NCBI GenBank assembly: GCA_964457225.1
Contig: CAYWEM010000006.1
Span: 62,001 to 126,000, forward strand
Reading direction: 5' to 3'
Source: CAYWEM01 sp964457225
GTDB taxonomy: Bacteria; Acidobacteriota; Aminicenantia; UBA2199
Length of the DNA: 64,000 bases
Made by a program: the position numbers and the translations under genes. This document shows positions 8,207 through 16,159 of the stretch, piece after piece. The stretch's first letter is position 1. Every line of letters begins with the position of its first letter. A model generated the notes under the pieces. It did no database searches. It saw only the letters and a list, made by a program, of their open reading frames with translations, and was not told the DNA's origin.

Positions 8207-9730
8207 TCAGCCGCAGTGCAGGTAACTGTTGACCAGGGCCTGCAGTTCCTCGGGGTTGTTTTCCAGCCGGGCTCTCAAATCCTGGTCGGAAAAAGAGCGC
8301 AGTTTTTTGACCACTCCACCGATAATACCCGGAGTAAAAACTCCATGGCGGCTGTAAATATCCGCCTGTTCCTCCAGGCAAAGAGCGGCTTTATGACATG
8401 AATCGGGCAGTTGGCGCAGTCCCTTGCGGTCGATTTCCTCCCGGTTATGGAAGATGTTTACCTGGACATAGCTTTTTTCAGCCAGTTCCAGTCCGTTATC
8501 CAGCTCCAGGCCGTGGCGGGCTCCCACCAGCAGGCCGGCCAGCAGCATGTACACGTCGGCCGATCCGTCAGGGGAACGGAACTCAAAGGTCTGGCGGTTC
8601 TTCTTGACTTGCCGGTTCTGGTTTGACAACCCGGGATTCGCCAGTTCGATCATGTCGGTCTCAGCGTTCCAGCCCAGCGGCACCCTGACCAGTACGGAGC
8701 GATTGCGGTCACCCCAGCAGATATTGGTCGGGGCCTCCTGGTGTGGCACCAGGCGCAGGTATGAAGTGGGAATCGTATTTCCGAAGGCGCAGAGCGAAGG
8801 AGCCAGGTCGAGAATGCCGGCGATGGCCCGGCGCGAGTAATCAGACAGCCGGCCGTTTTCAGAAGTGACATTCTTATCTCCCTGCATCAGTCTCAGGTGA
8901 ACGTGCATACCGCTGCCGGCCTTGCCAACGGTGATCTTGGGGGCGAAAGTAACAAGTACTCCGTATTTCTGGCCCAGTTGGCGCAGTATCCACTTGGCCA
9001 CTACCAGTTGATCGGCCGCATCTTCCACCCTGGTCGGCATGAATTCTATTTCATTTTGCACGTATTCCAGGTCCCCCTGGATGAAATTGCCCACCTCGGA
9101 ATGCCCGTACTTGGGGAGGCCGCCGCAACGGGCGATGGTGTACAGTGCTTCACAGCGCATGTCTTCCCACTTGGCAAAAGGCGCCGATTCGTGGTAGCCG
9201 CGTTGATCGACGGCCGGGTAGAGCATGTCCTTGGGGCTGACCAGGTAGTATTCAAGTTCGCCCATGGCATCGACCCGGATTCCGCATTTTTCCTGAACCG
9301 AATCGGACGCCCTTCTCAGCACGTTTTCCGGCGAGCTGGCCAGAGGATTGCCGTCCTTGTCGAAGTAAGAGCAAAGTATATCAAGGCTCGGCAAGGGGGA
9401 AAACGGATTCAGAAAAGCACTGCGATACCTCGGCACCACGTAGAGGTCGCTGGAACCTGCCTCGATATAGGGAAAAAGGCTTGAACCGTCCACTCTCTCG
9501 CCGTTGGCCAGCACGGAGTCGAGGTAGCCCCGGTCGGTAACCACGAAGTTCAGTGACTTGAGACGGCCGTCGGCGCCGGGATACCGGAAATTCAGCATGT
9601 GGATGTCATGGGCTTCCATGAAACGGATCAGGTCGGCCCGGCTGAAATCGGCCGCCTGTTTCTGCAGGTATAGAACCAGCGGATTGGCATTTTGTTCCAA
9701 CATCGATGATAAAGACTTTTCGTTTTTCAT
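8207..9730 (-). CDS. Glutamine synthetase family protein (type I fold)
   Basis: The 507-residue protein has the type I glutamine synthetase domain order: a beta-Grasp N-terminus with VDGSSLFPYIEAGSSDLYV (compare FDGSS), then the catalytic barrel with MGELEYYLVSP, GSGMHVHLRL and NTIPTSYLRLVPHQEAP. NRSVLVRVP and EFRSPDGSADVYMLLAGLL complete it. The canonical 'NPYLAF' after the E-x-R-xPD block is replaced by 'DVYMLL'. The tail lacks the classical adenylylation Tyr context. It is either a glutamine synthetase or a gamma-glutamyl ligase for another amine, which the sequence alone does not decide. It has its own leaderless-type promoter (9737-9765). Confidence 0.85.
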   Translation of the reverse strand: MKNEKSLSSMLEQNANPLVLYLQKQAADFSRADLIRFMEAHDIHMLNFRYPGADGRLKSLNFVVTDRGYLDSVLANGERVDGSSLFPYIEAGSSDLYVVPRYRSAFLNPFSPLPSLDILCSYFDKDGNPLASSPENVLRRASDSVQEKCGIRVDAMGELEYYLVSPKDMLYPAVDQRGYHESAPFAKWEDMRCEALYTIARCGGLPKYGHSEVGNFIQGDLEYVQNEIEFMPTRVEDAADQLVVAKWILRQLGQKYGVLVTFAPKITVGKAGSGMHVHLRLMQGDKNVTSENGRLSDYSRRAIAGILDLAPSLCAFGNTIPTSYLRLVPHQEAPTNICWGDRNRSVLVRVPLGWNAETDMIELANPGLSNQNRQVKKNRQTFEFRSPDGSADVYMLLAGLLVGARHGLELDNGLELAEKSYVQVNIFHNREEIDRKGLRQLPDSCHKAALCLEEQADIYSRHGVFTPGIIGGVVKKLRSFSDQDLRARLENNPEELQALVNSYLHCG

Positions 9731-9736
9731 ATAACC

Positions 9737-9765
9737 ATTTTAGCCCAGTAATACAAAACATTCAA
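9737..9765 (-). promoter_or_regulatory. Promoter for the glutamine synthetase homologue, leaderless arrangement
   Basis: Minus strand: TTGAAT (9760-9765), a 17-base spacer, TAAAAT (9737-9742), then only 6 bases to the ATG at 9730. No Shine-Dalgarno sequence. Confidence 0.55.
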
Positions 9766-9817
9766 GCTGATCCTACCTATATTAAAGACTTTCACCAGAT
9801 GTCGTGGCATTCTGAAA

Positions 9818-9859
9818 TTGAAATTTACCTCATTGCAGTTATATTTAGAACAGTGTTCT
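9818..9859 (+). promoter_or_regulatory. Promoter with downstream palindrome for the aspartyl protease gene
   Basis: TTGAAA (9818-9823), a 16-base spacer and TATATT (9840-9845). It is followed directly by the perfect inverted repeat AGAAC-AGT-GTTCT (9847-9859) at the expected transcription start, a position typical of a repressor operator. The repressor is unknown; the half-sites resemble Gram-positive LexA boxes but have a 3-base instead of a 4-base spacer. Confidence 0.4.
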
Positions 9860-9880
9860 TAGAGCAGGAGCCTTGAGAAA

Positions 9881-11071
9881 ATGAGAAAGACTTACTGCTT
9901 CGCGGTGGCTCTGCAGATATTGCTCAGCTCTTTCCTCCCGGCCGGCGAGGTACACCCGCCGGTCCCCTTCGCCCTGGTCGACAACTTCATCTACCTGAAG
10001 GGAGCCATCAACGAGCTGGATGGGCTCAACCTGGTTTTCGACACCGGTTCCAGCGCCAATGTCATCGACCGGGACCTGGTCCGGAAAATCCGCCTGCCCA
10101 GCGGGAAAAGATTACCCACCCTGGGCGCCGGCGCCAGCAGAAGTTTCTTCCTCTACCCCCGGAGCAGGATGAAAATAGGACAACTGCTTTTAAAAGACTT
10201 CGTCATGATCGGGCTGTCTTTGCAGGGCATAACTGACAAGACCGGTTACCGGGTTGACGGCCTGGTCGGAATCCCCCTGGCCCAAAAAATGCTGATCAGT
10301 ATAAACTACCAGGACAACCTGATCAGGTTTTTCCGTTCCGAGAAAGATCTGGACACAACCGGGTATGTCAGGACGAAAACAGCCGGCAACTACCATGGAA
10401 TCCCCCTGCTGGAGATGAAGCTCCTGCTGGCCGACGGCCGCAGCCTGACGGGCAGGTTCCTGCTGGACACCGGAGCCGATATCCCATTGATCCTGTTCCC
10501 GGCCTTTATCAAGAACAACCGGGTAATGCAGGGTATCGGGCGGCACTATTCATCTTACATGTACGGATTGGAAAACAGCAGGAACTCGGTCCAGGTGGCC
10601 CGTCTTAAAGAACTCAATATCGCCGGTCTCAAAGTGACCAACCCGCCGGTTTACCTGCCGAAGAATGAAGCCGGAATTTTCGCGGCCGGGGATGTGGACG
10701 GAATAATAGGCAATGAAATACTGAAAAGATTCAACCTGATTCTGTACCTGCAGGAGCAAAGCGTATTTCTCCAGGCCAATGAAATGATCAACGACCGGTT
10801 TAAAATGGATTATTCCGGCCTGCTACTGAGGACTGAGGGACGCTTGATCAAGGTACACAAGGTGATCCGCCGTTCCCCGGCCGCCGCCTCGGCGATAAGA
10901 CCGGGTGACACCATAACTGCGGTCAACGGCCGGGCGGTTGAAGCGCCGGATCTGCTGTGGGTCGGGAGCGTTCTCTCCCAGTCCGGGAACAGGGTCAGAC
11001 TGCAGATCCGTCCTCGCAACACGGCTGAATACCGGCTGATTACCTTGCGGCTGCGCGATGAAAACTTCTGA
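9881..11071 (+). CDS. Secreted retropepsin-like aspartyl protease with C-terminal PDZ domain
   Basis: The 396-residue protein has a signal peptide (about residues 1-22) and two aspartyl-protease lobes. Lobe 1 has VFDTGSSANVIDRD (about 48-61) and lobe 2 has FLLDTGADIPLILF (about 192-206). The catalytic Asp of each DTG is present. A PDZ domain follows (about 315-396; APDLLWVGSVLSQSG region and RPGDTITAVNGR). It is probably a periplasmic peptidase; the PDZ would bind exposed C-termini of substrates. Having both lobes in one chain means it need not dimerise like viral retropepsins. The ribosome site is AGGAG about 10 bases upstream. A strong hairpin at 11083-11107 lies after its stop. Confidence 0.87.
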   Translation: MRKTYCFAVALQILLSSFLPAGEVHPPVPFALVDNFIYLKGAINELDGLNLVFDTGSSANVIDRDLVRKIRLPSGKRLPTLGAGASRSFFLYPRSRMKIGQLLLKDFVMIGLSLQGITDKTGYRVDGLVGIPLAQKMLISINYQDNLIRFFRSEKDLDTTGYVRTKTAGNYHGIPLLEMKLLLADGRSLTGRFLLDTGADIPLILFPAFIKNNRVMQGIGRHYSSYMYGLENSRNSVQVARLKELNIAGLKVTNPPVYLPKNEAGIFAAGDVDGIIGNEILKRFNLILYLQEQSVFLQANEMINDRFKMDYSGLLLRTEGRLIKVHKVIRRSPAAASAIRPGDTITAVNGRAVEAPDLLWVGSVLSQSGNRVRLQIRPRNTAEYRLITLRLRDENF

Positions 11072-11082
11072 AGTCTTTTCCG

Positions 11083-11107
11083 GAGCTTTTTTTATTTAAA
11101 AAAGCTC
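11083..11107. terminator. Bidirectional hairpin terminator between convergent genes
   Basis: The perfect inverted repeat GAGCTTTTTT / AAAAAAGCTC with a short AT loop lies between the convergent stops at 11071 and 11106. The T run on either strand would act as an intrinsic terminator in both directions. Its right arm overlaps the stop codon of the minus-strand gene. Confidence 0.7.
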
Positions 11108-12158
11108 AGAATCCAGCTTCAGCAATCAGGGCCGCGGCCTGTTGCGGTTTATTGCGGCATTCGAGCAGGGCTGTCAAGATCAGGGGCGCAACTATGGTCG
11201 CATCCGACTCGATAACGAACATCGGTGTTTCCCCGGTCAGCTTGTCCCAAGTGATCTTTTCATTCGGGGTAGCCCCGGAATATGAGCCGTATGAAGTGGT
11301 GGAATCGGATATCTGGCAGAAATATGCCCAGGGTTTAACCTGCCGGCCAAGGTCATACTTGATCGAGGGCACCACGCAGATCGGGAAATCTCCGGCAATC
11401 CCGCCTCCTATCTGAAAAAAACCCAGGCCGCCGCTTTCAGATAAATCCCGGTACTGATCGTAGAATTCCACCATGTACTCTATTCCTGATTTGACGATGG
11501 CAGCAGGAAAATCTCCGTTTTTCACGTATGAAGAGAAAATATTGCCGAAAGTGGAATCTTCGTAACCCGGCACGACCATCGGTAAACCGGCTTCGGCAGC
11601 GGCCAGCAGCCAGCATTCATTCGGATTTCCCTGGCAGAGGTCGTTCGGCAGGGCCAGTATCATTTCGTAGAAGTACTCGTGCCAAAAGCGTCTTTTATCT
11701 TCCCTGGCTGCTCTTTCCCAGAGCGGCACGATGATTTTTTCCACCGCTCGAAAGGCTTCATCCTCAGGAATACTGGTATCAGTCACCCGGCGCATACCCT
11801 GCTCCAGTATCCTGGTGTCTTCCTCCTTGGAAAAATATCGGTAATCGGGAAAATCCCGGTAATGATCGTGCGCCACCAGGCGAAAGAGCGATTCCTCGAG
11901 ATTGGCCCCCGTTACCGAGAGTCCATGAATCAGGCCGGCCCTTATCGCCGGAGCCAGTGTTATGCCCAGTTGAGCCGATGACATGGCCCCGGCCAGGGTC
12001 CAGAACATCCGCCCCCCGGAGTCCAGGTGGCGAAGGTAAGCCAGCAGTGCATCCCTGGTCGCCCGGGCGTTGAAATTGCGGAAGTTGCCAAGTACGAATT
12101 CCAGGATCGGCAATGACCGTCCGGATTTGTCAGTCTGAGCGTTTTTCGTTTCCTTCAT
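11106..12158 (-). CDS. Deoxyhypusine synthase-like protein (probable polyamine enzyme)
   Basis: The 350-residue product belongs to the deoxyhypusine synthase superfamily, which transfers the aminobutyl group of spermidine using NAD. Landmarks are GGRMFWTLAGAMSSAQLG near residue 50, GLSVTGANLEES (about 80), 'LPMVVPGYEDSTFG' (about 195) and SGATPNEKITWDKL near 300. The last aligns with the catalytic-lysine block of deoxyhypusine synthase, with Lys present in WDKL. Bacteria generally lack the eIF5A target, and bacterial homologues are thought to act in polyamine metabolism (for example homospermidine formation); that step is inference. It overlaps the upstream symporter gene by 29 bases, so the two are co-transcribed and the transported solute may be relevant. 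Confidence 0.85.
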   Translation of the reverse strand: MKETKNAQTDKSGRSLPILEFVLGNFRNFNARATRDALLAYLRHLDSGGRMFWTLAGAMSSAQLGITLAPAIRAGLIHGLSVTGANLEESLFRLVAHDHYRDFPDYRYFSKEEDTRILEQGMRRVTDTSIPEDEAFRAVEKIIVPLWERAAREDKRRFWHEYFYEMILALPNDLCQGNPNECWLLAAAEAGLPMVVPGYEDSTFGNIFSSYVKNGDFPAAIVKSGIEYMVEFYDQYRDLSESGGLGFFQIGGGIAGDFPICVVPSIKYDLGRQVKPWAYFCQISDSTTSYGSYSGATPNEKITWDKLTGETPMFVIESDATIVAPLILTALLECRNKPQQAAALIAEAGF

Positions 12159-13635
12159 GCTTATCCCCTATTTTTTTTATTTGCGAACCGGTGTTTCCCG
12201 GAATCAGCCGACTGACCAGAGCAGCAATCAGCAGGGCCCCGAAAAAAGCCGGTAAAAGTTCATAAACACCGCTGGTTTTCTGCAGCCACAGCTTCCAGAC
12301 CACGGTTATCAACGTGCCTGAGACCATGCCGGCCCAGGCGCCCAGGGCGGTCATCCCCTTCCAGTAAAGGGACAGGATCAGGGTTGAGCCGAAAGAGGCC
12401 CCCAGACCTCCCCAGGCAAACAGAACCAGCCAGAAAATGGTGTCTGCGGCCAGATAAGCCAGCAGCATTGACAGTACCCCGCAAAGCACCACCAGCCGGC
12501 GACTGAGGACCAGTTTTTTCTTTTCGGAAATAGTCCGTCCTTTTTTCCGGCAGATGATCTTCTCGTAAACGTCACGCACGAAGGTTGAGGCCACCACCAG
12601 GAGTTGCGAGTCGGCTGTTGAAAGAATGGCAGCGAAAATTCCTCCGACCATTATTCCATAGAACAGCGGACTGAAATGAAGCGAGGAAACAACCAGGTAA
12701 ACCATTTCCGGATCTCCACCGGGCAGATCTGCTGGAGCGGTAAACAAGCTGCGTCCCAGCAATCCGATGAATACCGCCCCCCAGGCCATGGCCACGTTCC
12801 AGGTTGTGCCGATCAGCGCCGCCGCCCGCAGGCGTTCCGGGTCGGCGATAGACATGAAACGCACCATGATGTGCGGCTGCCCGGGTGATCCCAGCCCGAT
12901 GCCGACAAAACCGAGAAACGCACCCCAGGAGAGTGAAAACGGGTCCACCAGGGCCGGATTAAGAGCCTGCAGGGTGGTCAGCACTGCCTCGAGGCCGCCG
13001 GCCTTGACCAGTCCGTAAACCGGGAAAACCAGCAGGCCGAAGATCATGATGAAAGCCCGGATTACGTCGTTGTAAACCACGGCTATGTAGCCGCCCGCGA
13101 CCATGTACCCCATCGTTAAGAGGGCCACGGCCAGCAGTGCGACCGGAAATGGCTGATCCAGGGCGGTCCCGAGTGCCTTGGCCCCGGCATTGAACTGGGC
13201 GGCCACGTAAGCTGTTAAAAAAACCCCGATGATCAGGGCAGCGGTGATCCGGAGCAGGCCGCGGTCCTGAAAACGACAATGGTAATAATCGACGATGGTC
13301 AGGCAGTCGTTTTTCCCGCTCTCCTCGCGCAGGCGGCGGCCCAGGGTGAAAAACTGCAGCAGTTCAACCAGGATATATCCGGTCACCGCCCAGACTGCGC
13401 TGACTCCGCGCAGATAGGCAATACCGGAAACCCCCAGCACCAGCCAGGAAGATCGACCTGAGGCCACTGCTGAAAGCGCCACTGCCAGTCGGCCCATGGC
13501 TCGTCCGCCGACAAAGAAATCAGCCTGGTTGCGGGTGCGGCGCATGGCCAGGAAACCGACCAGGACCGGCAGCATCAGGGTGGCCACGAACACGGCCAGG
13601 GCCAGCGGATCTTTCAGCCGGTCGTAGAGGTTCAT
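12130..13635 (-). CDS. Sodium/solute symporter (SSS family)
   Basis: About 501 residues with roughly 13 transmembrane helices, of the PutP/SSS family. Recognisable elements are the RRTRNQADFFVGGRAMG start after helix 1, 'LSAVASGRSSWLVLGVSG' (helix 2) and 'IFAAILSTADSQLLVVAS' (the Na+-site region of helix 8). 'PDLPGGDPEMVY'-like loop residues follow the family pattern. I place the start at 13635 because the stop of the upstream 36-codon gene is followed by one base and this ATG (TGA-G-ATG); an in-frame ATG at 13647 has no suitably spaced ribosome site. The substrate cannot be told from sequence: proline, pantothenate or another organic solute are possible. It overlaps the deoxyhypusine synthase-like gene. 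Confidence 0.88.
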   Translation of the reverse strand: MNLYDRLKDPLALAVFVATLMLPVLVGFLAMRRTRNQADFFVGGRAMGRLAVALSAVASGRSSWLVLGVSGIAYLRGVSAVWAVTGYILVELLQFFTLGRRLREESGKNDCLTIVDYYHCRFQDRGLLRITAALIIGVFLTAYVAAQFNAGAKALGTALDQPFPVALLAVALLTMGYMVAGGYIAVVYNDVIRAFIMIFGLLVFPVYGLVKAGGLEAVLTTLQALNPALVDPFSLSWGAFLGFVGIGLGSPGQPHIMVRFMSIADPERLRAAALIGTTWNVAMAWGAVFIGLLGRSLFTAPADLPGGDPEMVYLVVSSLHFSPLFYGIMVGGIFAAILSTADSQLLVVASTFVRDVYEKIICRKKGRTISEKKKLVLSRRLVVLCGVLSMLLAYLAADTIFWLVLFAWGGLGASFGSTLILSLYWKGMTALGAWAGMVSGTLITVVWKLWLQKTSGVYELLPAFFGALLIAALVSRLIPGNTGSQIKKIGDKHEGNEKRSD

Positions 13636-13636
13636 C

Positions 13637-13747
13637 TCAACAACCATTCCTCTTCTGTTTTTTTCTCCTGGTCAGGAAAAAGAGCAGCACGGCCAGTCCG
13701 ATTATCAGCAGGGGCAGTAACAGCAGGGCGCAGTAAGCAGCGCTCAT
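13637..13747 (-). CDS. 36-residue single-helix membrane peptide, probable symporter accessory subunit
   Basis: This short gene encodes 36 residues: a hydrophobic helix (about residues 3-26, ALLLLPLLIIGLAVLLFFL) followed by a basic tail (TRRKKQKRNGC). It is well supported as a real gene. GGAGG lies 7 bases before the ATG, the sigma70-type promoter at 13770-13799 precedes it, and its TGA is followed after a single base by the symporter ATG, a classic translational coupling. Small one-helix subunits encoded just upstream of Na+ symporters are known (for example MetS with NSS transporters), and accessory peptides of this size are annotated beside SSS members. The same role is inferred here. Confidence 0.75.
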   Translation of the reverse strand: MSAAYCALLLLPLLIIGLAVLLFFLTRRKKQKRNGC

Positions 13748-13769
13748 CGGCCAACCTCCGTTCTAACAG

Positions 13770-13799
13770 ATGATAAGCCATGTCCACCACTGAGGTCAA
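13770..13799 (-). promoter_or_regulatory. Promoter for the small peptide-symporter-deoxyhypusine synthase-like operon
   Basis: Minus strand: TTGACC (13794-13799), an 18-base spacer and TATCAT (13770-13775). It lies 22 bases upstream of the ATG at 13747, leaving room for the GGAGG ribosome site. Confidence 0.5.
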
Positions 13800-13857
13800 T
13801 TCCCCGCACTTAGCTTGAAAAGCATTCGCCAGGGAATGATTTGCTCAGTCTTAATGT

Positions 13858-14991
13858 CTAATCCAGCGCCACTACGACTCGGCGGCCGCGGAAAACCTCG
13901 GTATTGAAAAAATCCAGGCGAACTTGTTTTTTCTCTGCATCGAACTGCAGGGCATAATCACGATCCAGACTGAATTCCCGCGGAAAGAGTTCAACCCGGC
14001 TGATCTCTTCCAGCTGCAGGCTGGCAGCCCTGATGGTGATGATACGCTGGCGGCCCAGGTCAAGCACCAGGCTGAACTCCCCTGGATCAACCTGCCCCAG
14101 GCGCAGGCTGCGCAGGAATCCTCCCTGCAGGATGCGGCGCTGCTGCAGATCCTTGAAACTGCCGACCAGCAGGTACAGGGCGTGCATGCGGTCCAGGGTC
14201 TGCTTTTTTTCCATGATCTGCTTTTCCATGGCTTTTTGCCGGGCCGCTTCAGGGTGAATCTGGGCGGCGCCCATGCTGACAAAAGTCAGGAAGCTTTCTT
14301 CTATCCAGTAGTTCCAGACCTTGAAACCCGGCACCAGTGGCTCATGCAGGCGGGTGTCCTTCAGAATTCGCCGGGCTTCGGCGGCGCTTTTCCCGATCCT
14401 GGAAGTCAGGTAATCCAGGGCTATCTGGAAATGAGTCTGGCCTGGAGCCACCAGGTACGGCAGGCCGAGTTCGGCTTCCAGCCCGCTGATCCGGTTGCGC
14501 AGGAATCGGTAGGAATCAAGCTGGTAAAGGTAGGCGGAGGTTTTTTCATCACCTTCTCTGGCCTGGCGCTGCAGTTCAGCCAACTGATCGGCAGAGGGGT
14601 GCAGAAAATCCCAGTTGCCGCCGTTGATTCCCGAACGGCCGGGCCATTTACCGAACTCGGACACCAGTTGCTGTTTTTCCTGCAGAGCCAGCGCTTCCAG
14701 GGCACTCAGCTCATTGAGACGCAACTGTATCCAGATGCGGCCCCGCGAGACTGCTTCCGGTTTTTCCGGGTCAGCGGTTTGATCGCTCTCCGCTAATCCT
14801 GCTGGCGACTGGGAATTATCCGTCCGAGAAATTGGTTTCAGCAGAAGAAAAATGATCAGGCTGACAAGAACAACGGCCGCTCCGATCAGGATTGGTTTTT
14901 TTTTCCGGGGCCGGTAAGCAGGCACTCCGAAAGGATTGGTATCGCCCTGCTCCGGGCCGGATGCTGGTTTGCTTTCGGAATTGGCGGTCAT
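13858..14991 (-). CDS. Uncharacterised single-pass membrane protein with coiled-coil segments
   Basis: No family is recognised. The 377 residues start with a cytoplasmic polar stretch ending in RPRKKK, then one transmembrane helix (about residues 34-52, ILIGAAVVLVSLIIFLLL). A long Gln/Glu/Leu-rich helical region follows (about 85-280), then a beta-rich C-terminus (about 295-377, ending FNTEVFRGRRVVVALD). By the positive-inside rule the bulk is periplasmic. The N-terminus resembles membrane-anchored cell-envelope assembly proteins, but no function can be assigned. The gene stands alone, with its own leaderless-type promoter at 14999-15027 (TATAAT 7 bases before the ATG). Confidence 0.7.
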   Translation of the reverse strand: MTANSESKPASGPEQGDTNPFGVPAYRPRKKKPILIGAAVVLVSLIIFLLLKPISRTDNSQSPAGLAESDQTADPEKPEAVSRGRIWIQLRLNELSALEALALQEKQQLVSEFGKWPGRSGINGGNWDFLHPSADQLAELQRQAREGDEKTSAYLYQLDSYRFLRNRISGLEAELGLPYLVAPGQTHFQIALDYLTSRIGKSAAEARRILKDTRLHEPLVPGFKVWNYWIEESFLTFVSMGAAQIHPEAARQKAMEKQIMEKKQTLDRMHALYLLVGSFKDLQQRRILQGGFLRSLRLGQVDPGEFSLVLDLGRQRIITIRAASLQLEEISRVELFPREFSLDRDYALQFDAEKKQVRLDFFNTEVFRGRRVVVALD

Positions 14992-14998
14992 CAGGATT

Positions 14999-15027
14999 AT
15001 TATACCTGATCAAACCTGCATCGTAAA
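14999..15027 (-). promoter_or_regulatory. Promoter for the single-pass membrane protein gene, leaderless arrangement
   Basis: Minus strand: TTTACG (15022-15027), a 17-base spacer, a perfect TATAAT (14999-15004), then 7 bases to the ATG at 14991. The -35 is weak (4 of 6); the -10 is perfect. Confidence 0.5.
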
Positions 15028-15122
15028 CATGAAGAACCCCGCATGCCCCTGGGGATAACCAACTCAAGCCGAATCAAGCAAAACAGGATGTTTGGCATTC
15101 CGGGCGGATCTGTAATCCGCCG

Positions 15123-16139
15123 CTATGAAATTTTTATTCCGAGGGCCTTCAGGTCGCGGCGCAGGCTTTCGCCGTCTCTGAAGCGCAAGGCATGAAAACG
15201 CAGTTCATCCGCCGCGGCCGCGTTTGCCGGCAGATCGTCGATGTAGACGCATTCCTCGGCCAGCAGGCCCAGGCCTTCCAGGCAGATTTCGTAAATACCT
15301 GGATCCGGTTTCATGATCCCGGCCCGGCAGGAAAAGACCATGACCTTGAACCAGGAGGCCAGGTCCTGTTGTCCGACAATGTATTCGGCATGCCATTCTC
15401 CGGTGTTGGAAATCAGGCCCAGCGTGTAATTCTGCGCCAACTGCGGCAGTAATTCCCTGGTGGCGCTGATCGGAGTAAAAATGCTCAGGTAAGCCCGCCT
15501 GAAATCATCCAGGCTGATCTCAAGGTCAGCCTGCCTGAGCGCTTCACGGTAAAAAGCCGGCGAATCTATTTCACCCCGCTCGTAACGAAGCATCAGGTCG
15601 CCCTCCCGGTAGAGGGCCCGCTCCAGGTCGACGGCATTCCGGCCGGACATTCCAGCCAGGGATTCTATAAAGACTTGGTTGTCAAAGCTGTCGATGACCA
15701 TGCCGTAATCGAACACCAGGCCGGCCAGGGGCATATTGCCTCGTAGTTTTTTAAAATACGGACCGTAATCCTGGTCCTGGTTCATGATGTGATTGATGTA
15801 CCAGTCCTGCAGAAAAACCACGGTTTCCGCTACCAGCAGAGGATTTTCCGCCTCGTATCTGTCGTTCAGCTCCAGCAGTTTTTTCACGAAATACTGATGA
15901 CTTTTTACATGCCCGGCCAGGTCCGGGAAATCACTTTTCTTCATGTAGAACTCTTCGTAGCGGAAATGGGAACGCACGTAAGCGATCAGTCGGCTGAACA
16001 GGGCCCGGTTCCTTTCGGAATCCGGGGACTGCTCCTTCAAGCTTATGGCCTCGTTCAGAATGTCAAGCAGGCCCCGGTGCTGGCGGTCGATATCCTTGTA
16101 TCCTATATTGTAGCGATCCTTCCATTGCATATGTGGCAT
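15123..16139 (-). CDS. Bacteriohemerythrin-HAD hydrolase fusion protein
   Basis: The 338-residue cytoplasmic protein combines two domains. Residues 1-130 are a bacteriohemerythrin with all seven di-iron ligands visible: His21, His58, Glu62, His77, His81, His117 and Asp122, so it should bind O2 or sense O2/iron. Residues 138-338 are a HAD-superfamily hydrolase with nucleophile Asp144 in VFDYGMVIDS, motif II in LISNTGEW, the KPDPGIYE lysine block and the YIDDLPANAAAA acidic motif. The usual second Asp of DxD is Gly146, as in HAD subfamilies with FDxGxV motifs. The fusion suggests a phosphatase under control of O2. It is the last gene of the operon from 21581, 20 bases after the aminotransferase. 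ATG 16130 is an alternative start. Confidence 0.85.
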   Translation of the reverse strand: MPHMQWKDRYNIGYKDIDRQHRGLLDILNEAISLKEQSPDSERNRALFSRLIAYVRSHFRYEEFYMKKSDFPDLAGHVKSHQYFVKKLLELNDRYEAENPLLVAETVVFLQDWYINHIMNQDQDYGPYFKKLRGNMPLAGLVFDYGMVIDSFDNQVFIESLAGMSGRNAVDLERALYREGDLMLRYERGEIDSPAFYREALRQADLEISLDDFRRAYLSIFTPISATRELLPQLAQNYTLGLISNTGEWHAEYIVGQQDLASWFKVMVFSCRAGIMKPDPGIYEICLEGLGLLAEECVYIDDLPANAAAADELRFHALRFRDGESLRRDLKALGIKIS

Positions 16140-16159
16140 GGGTGATCTTCGGCTTATTC

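Noticed and set aside
9847..9859. LexA box upstream of the aspartyl protease gene
   Set aside because: GAAC/GTTC half-sites are present but separated by 3 bases, not the 4 of the Gram-positive LexA box; left only as a palindrome.
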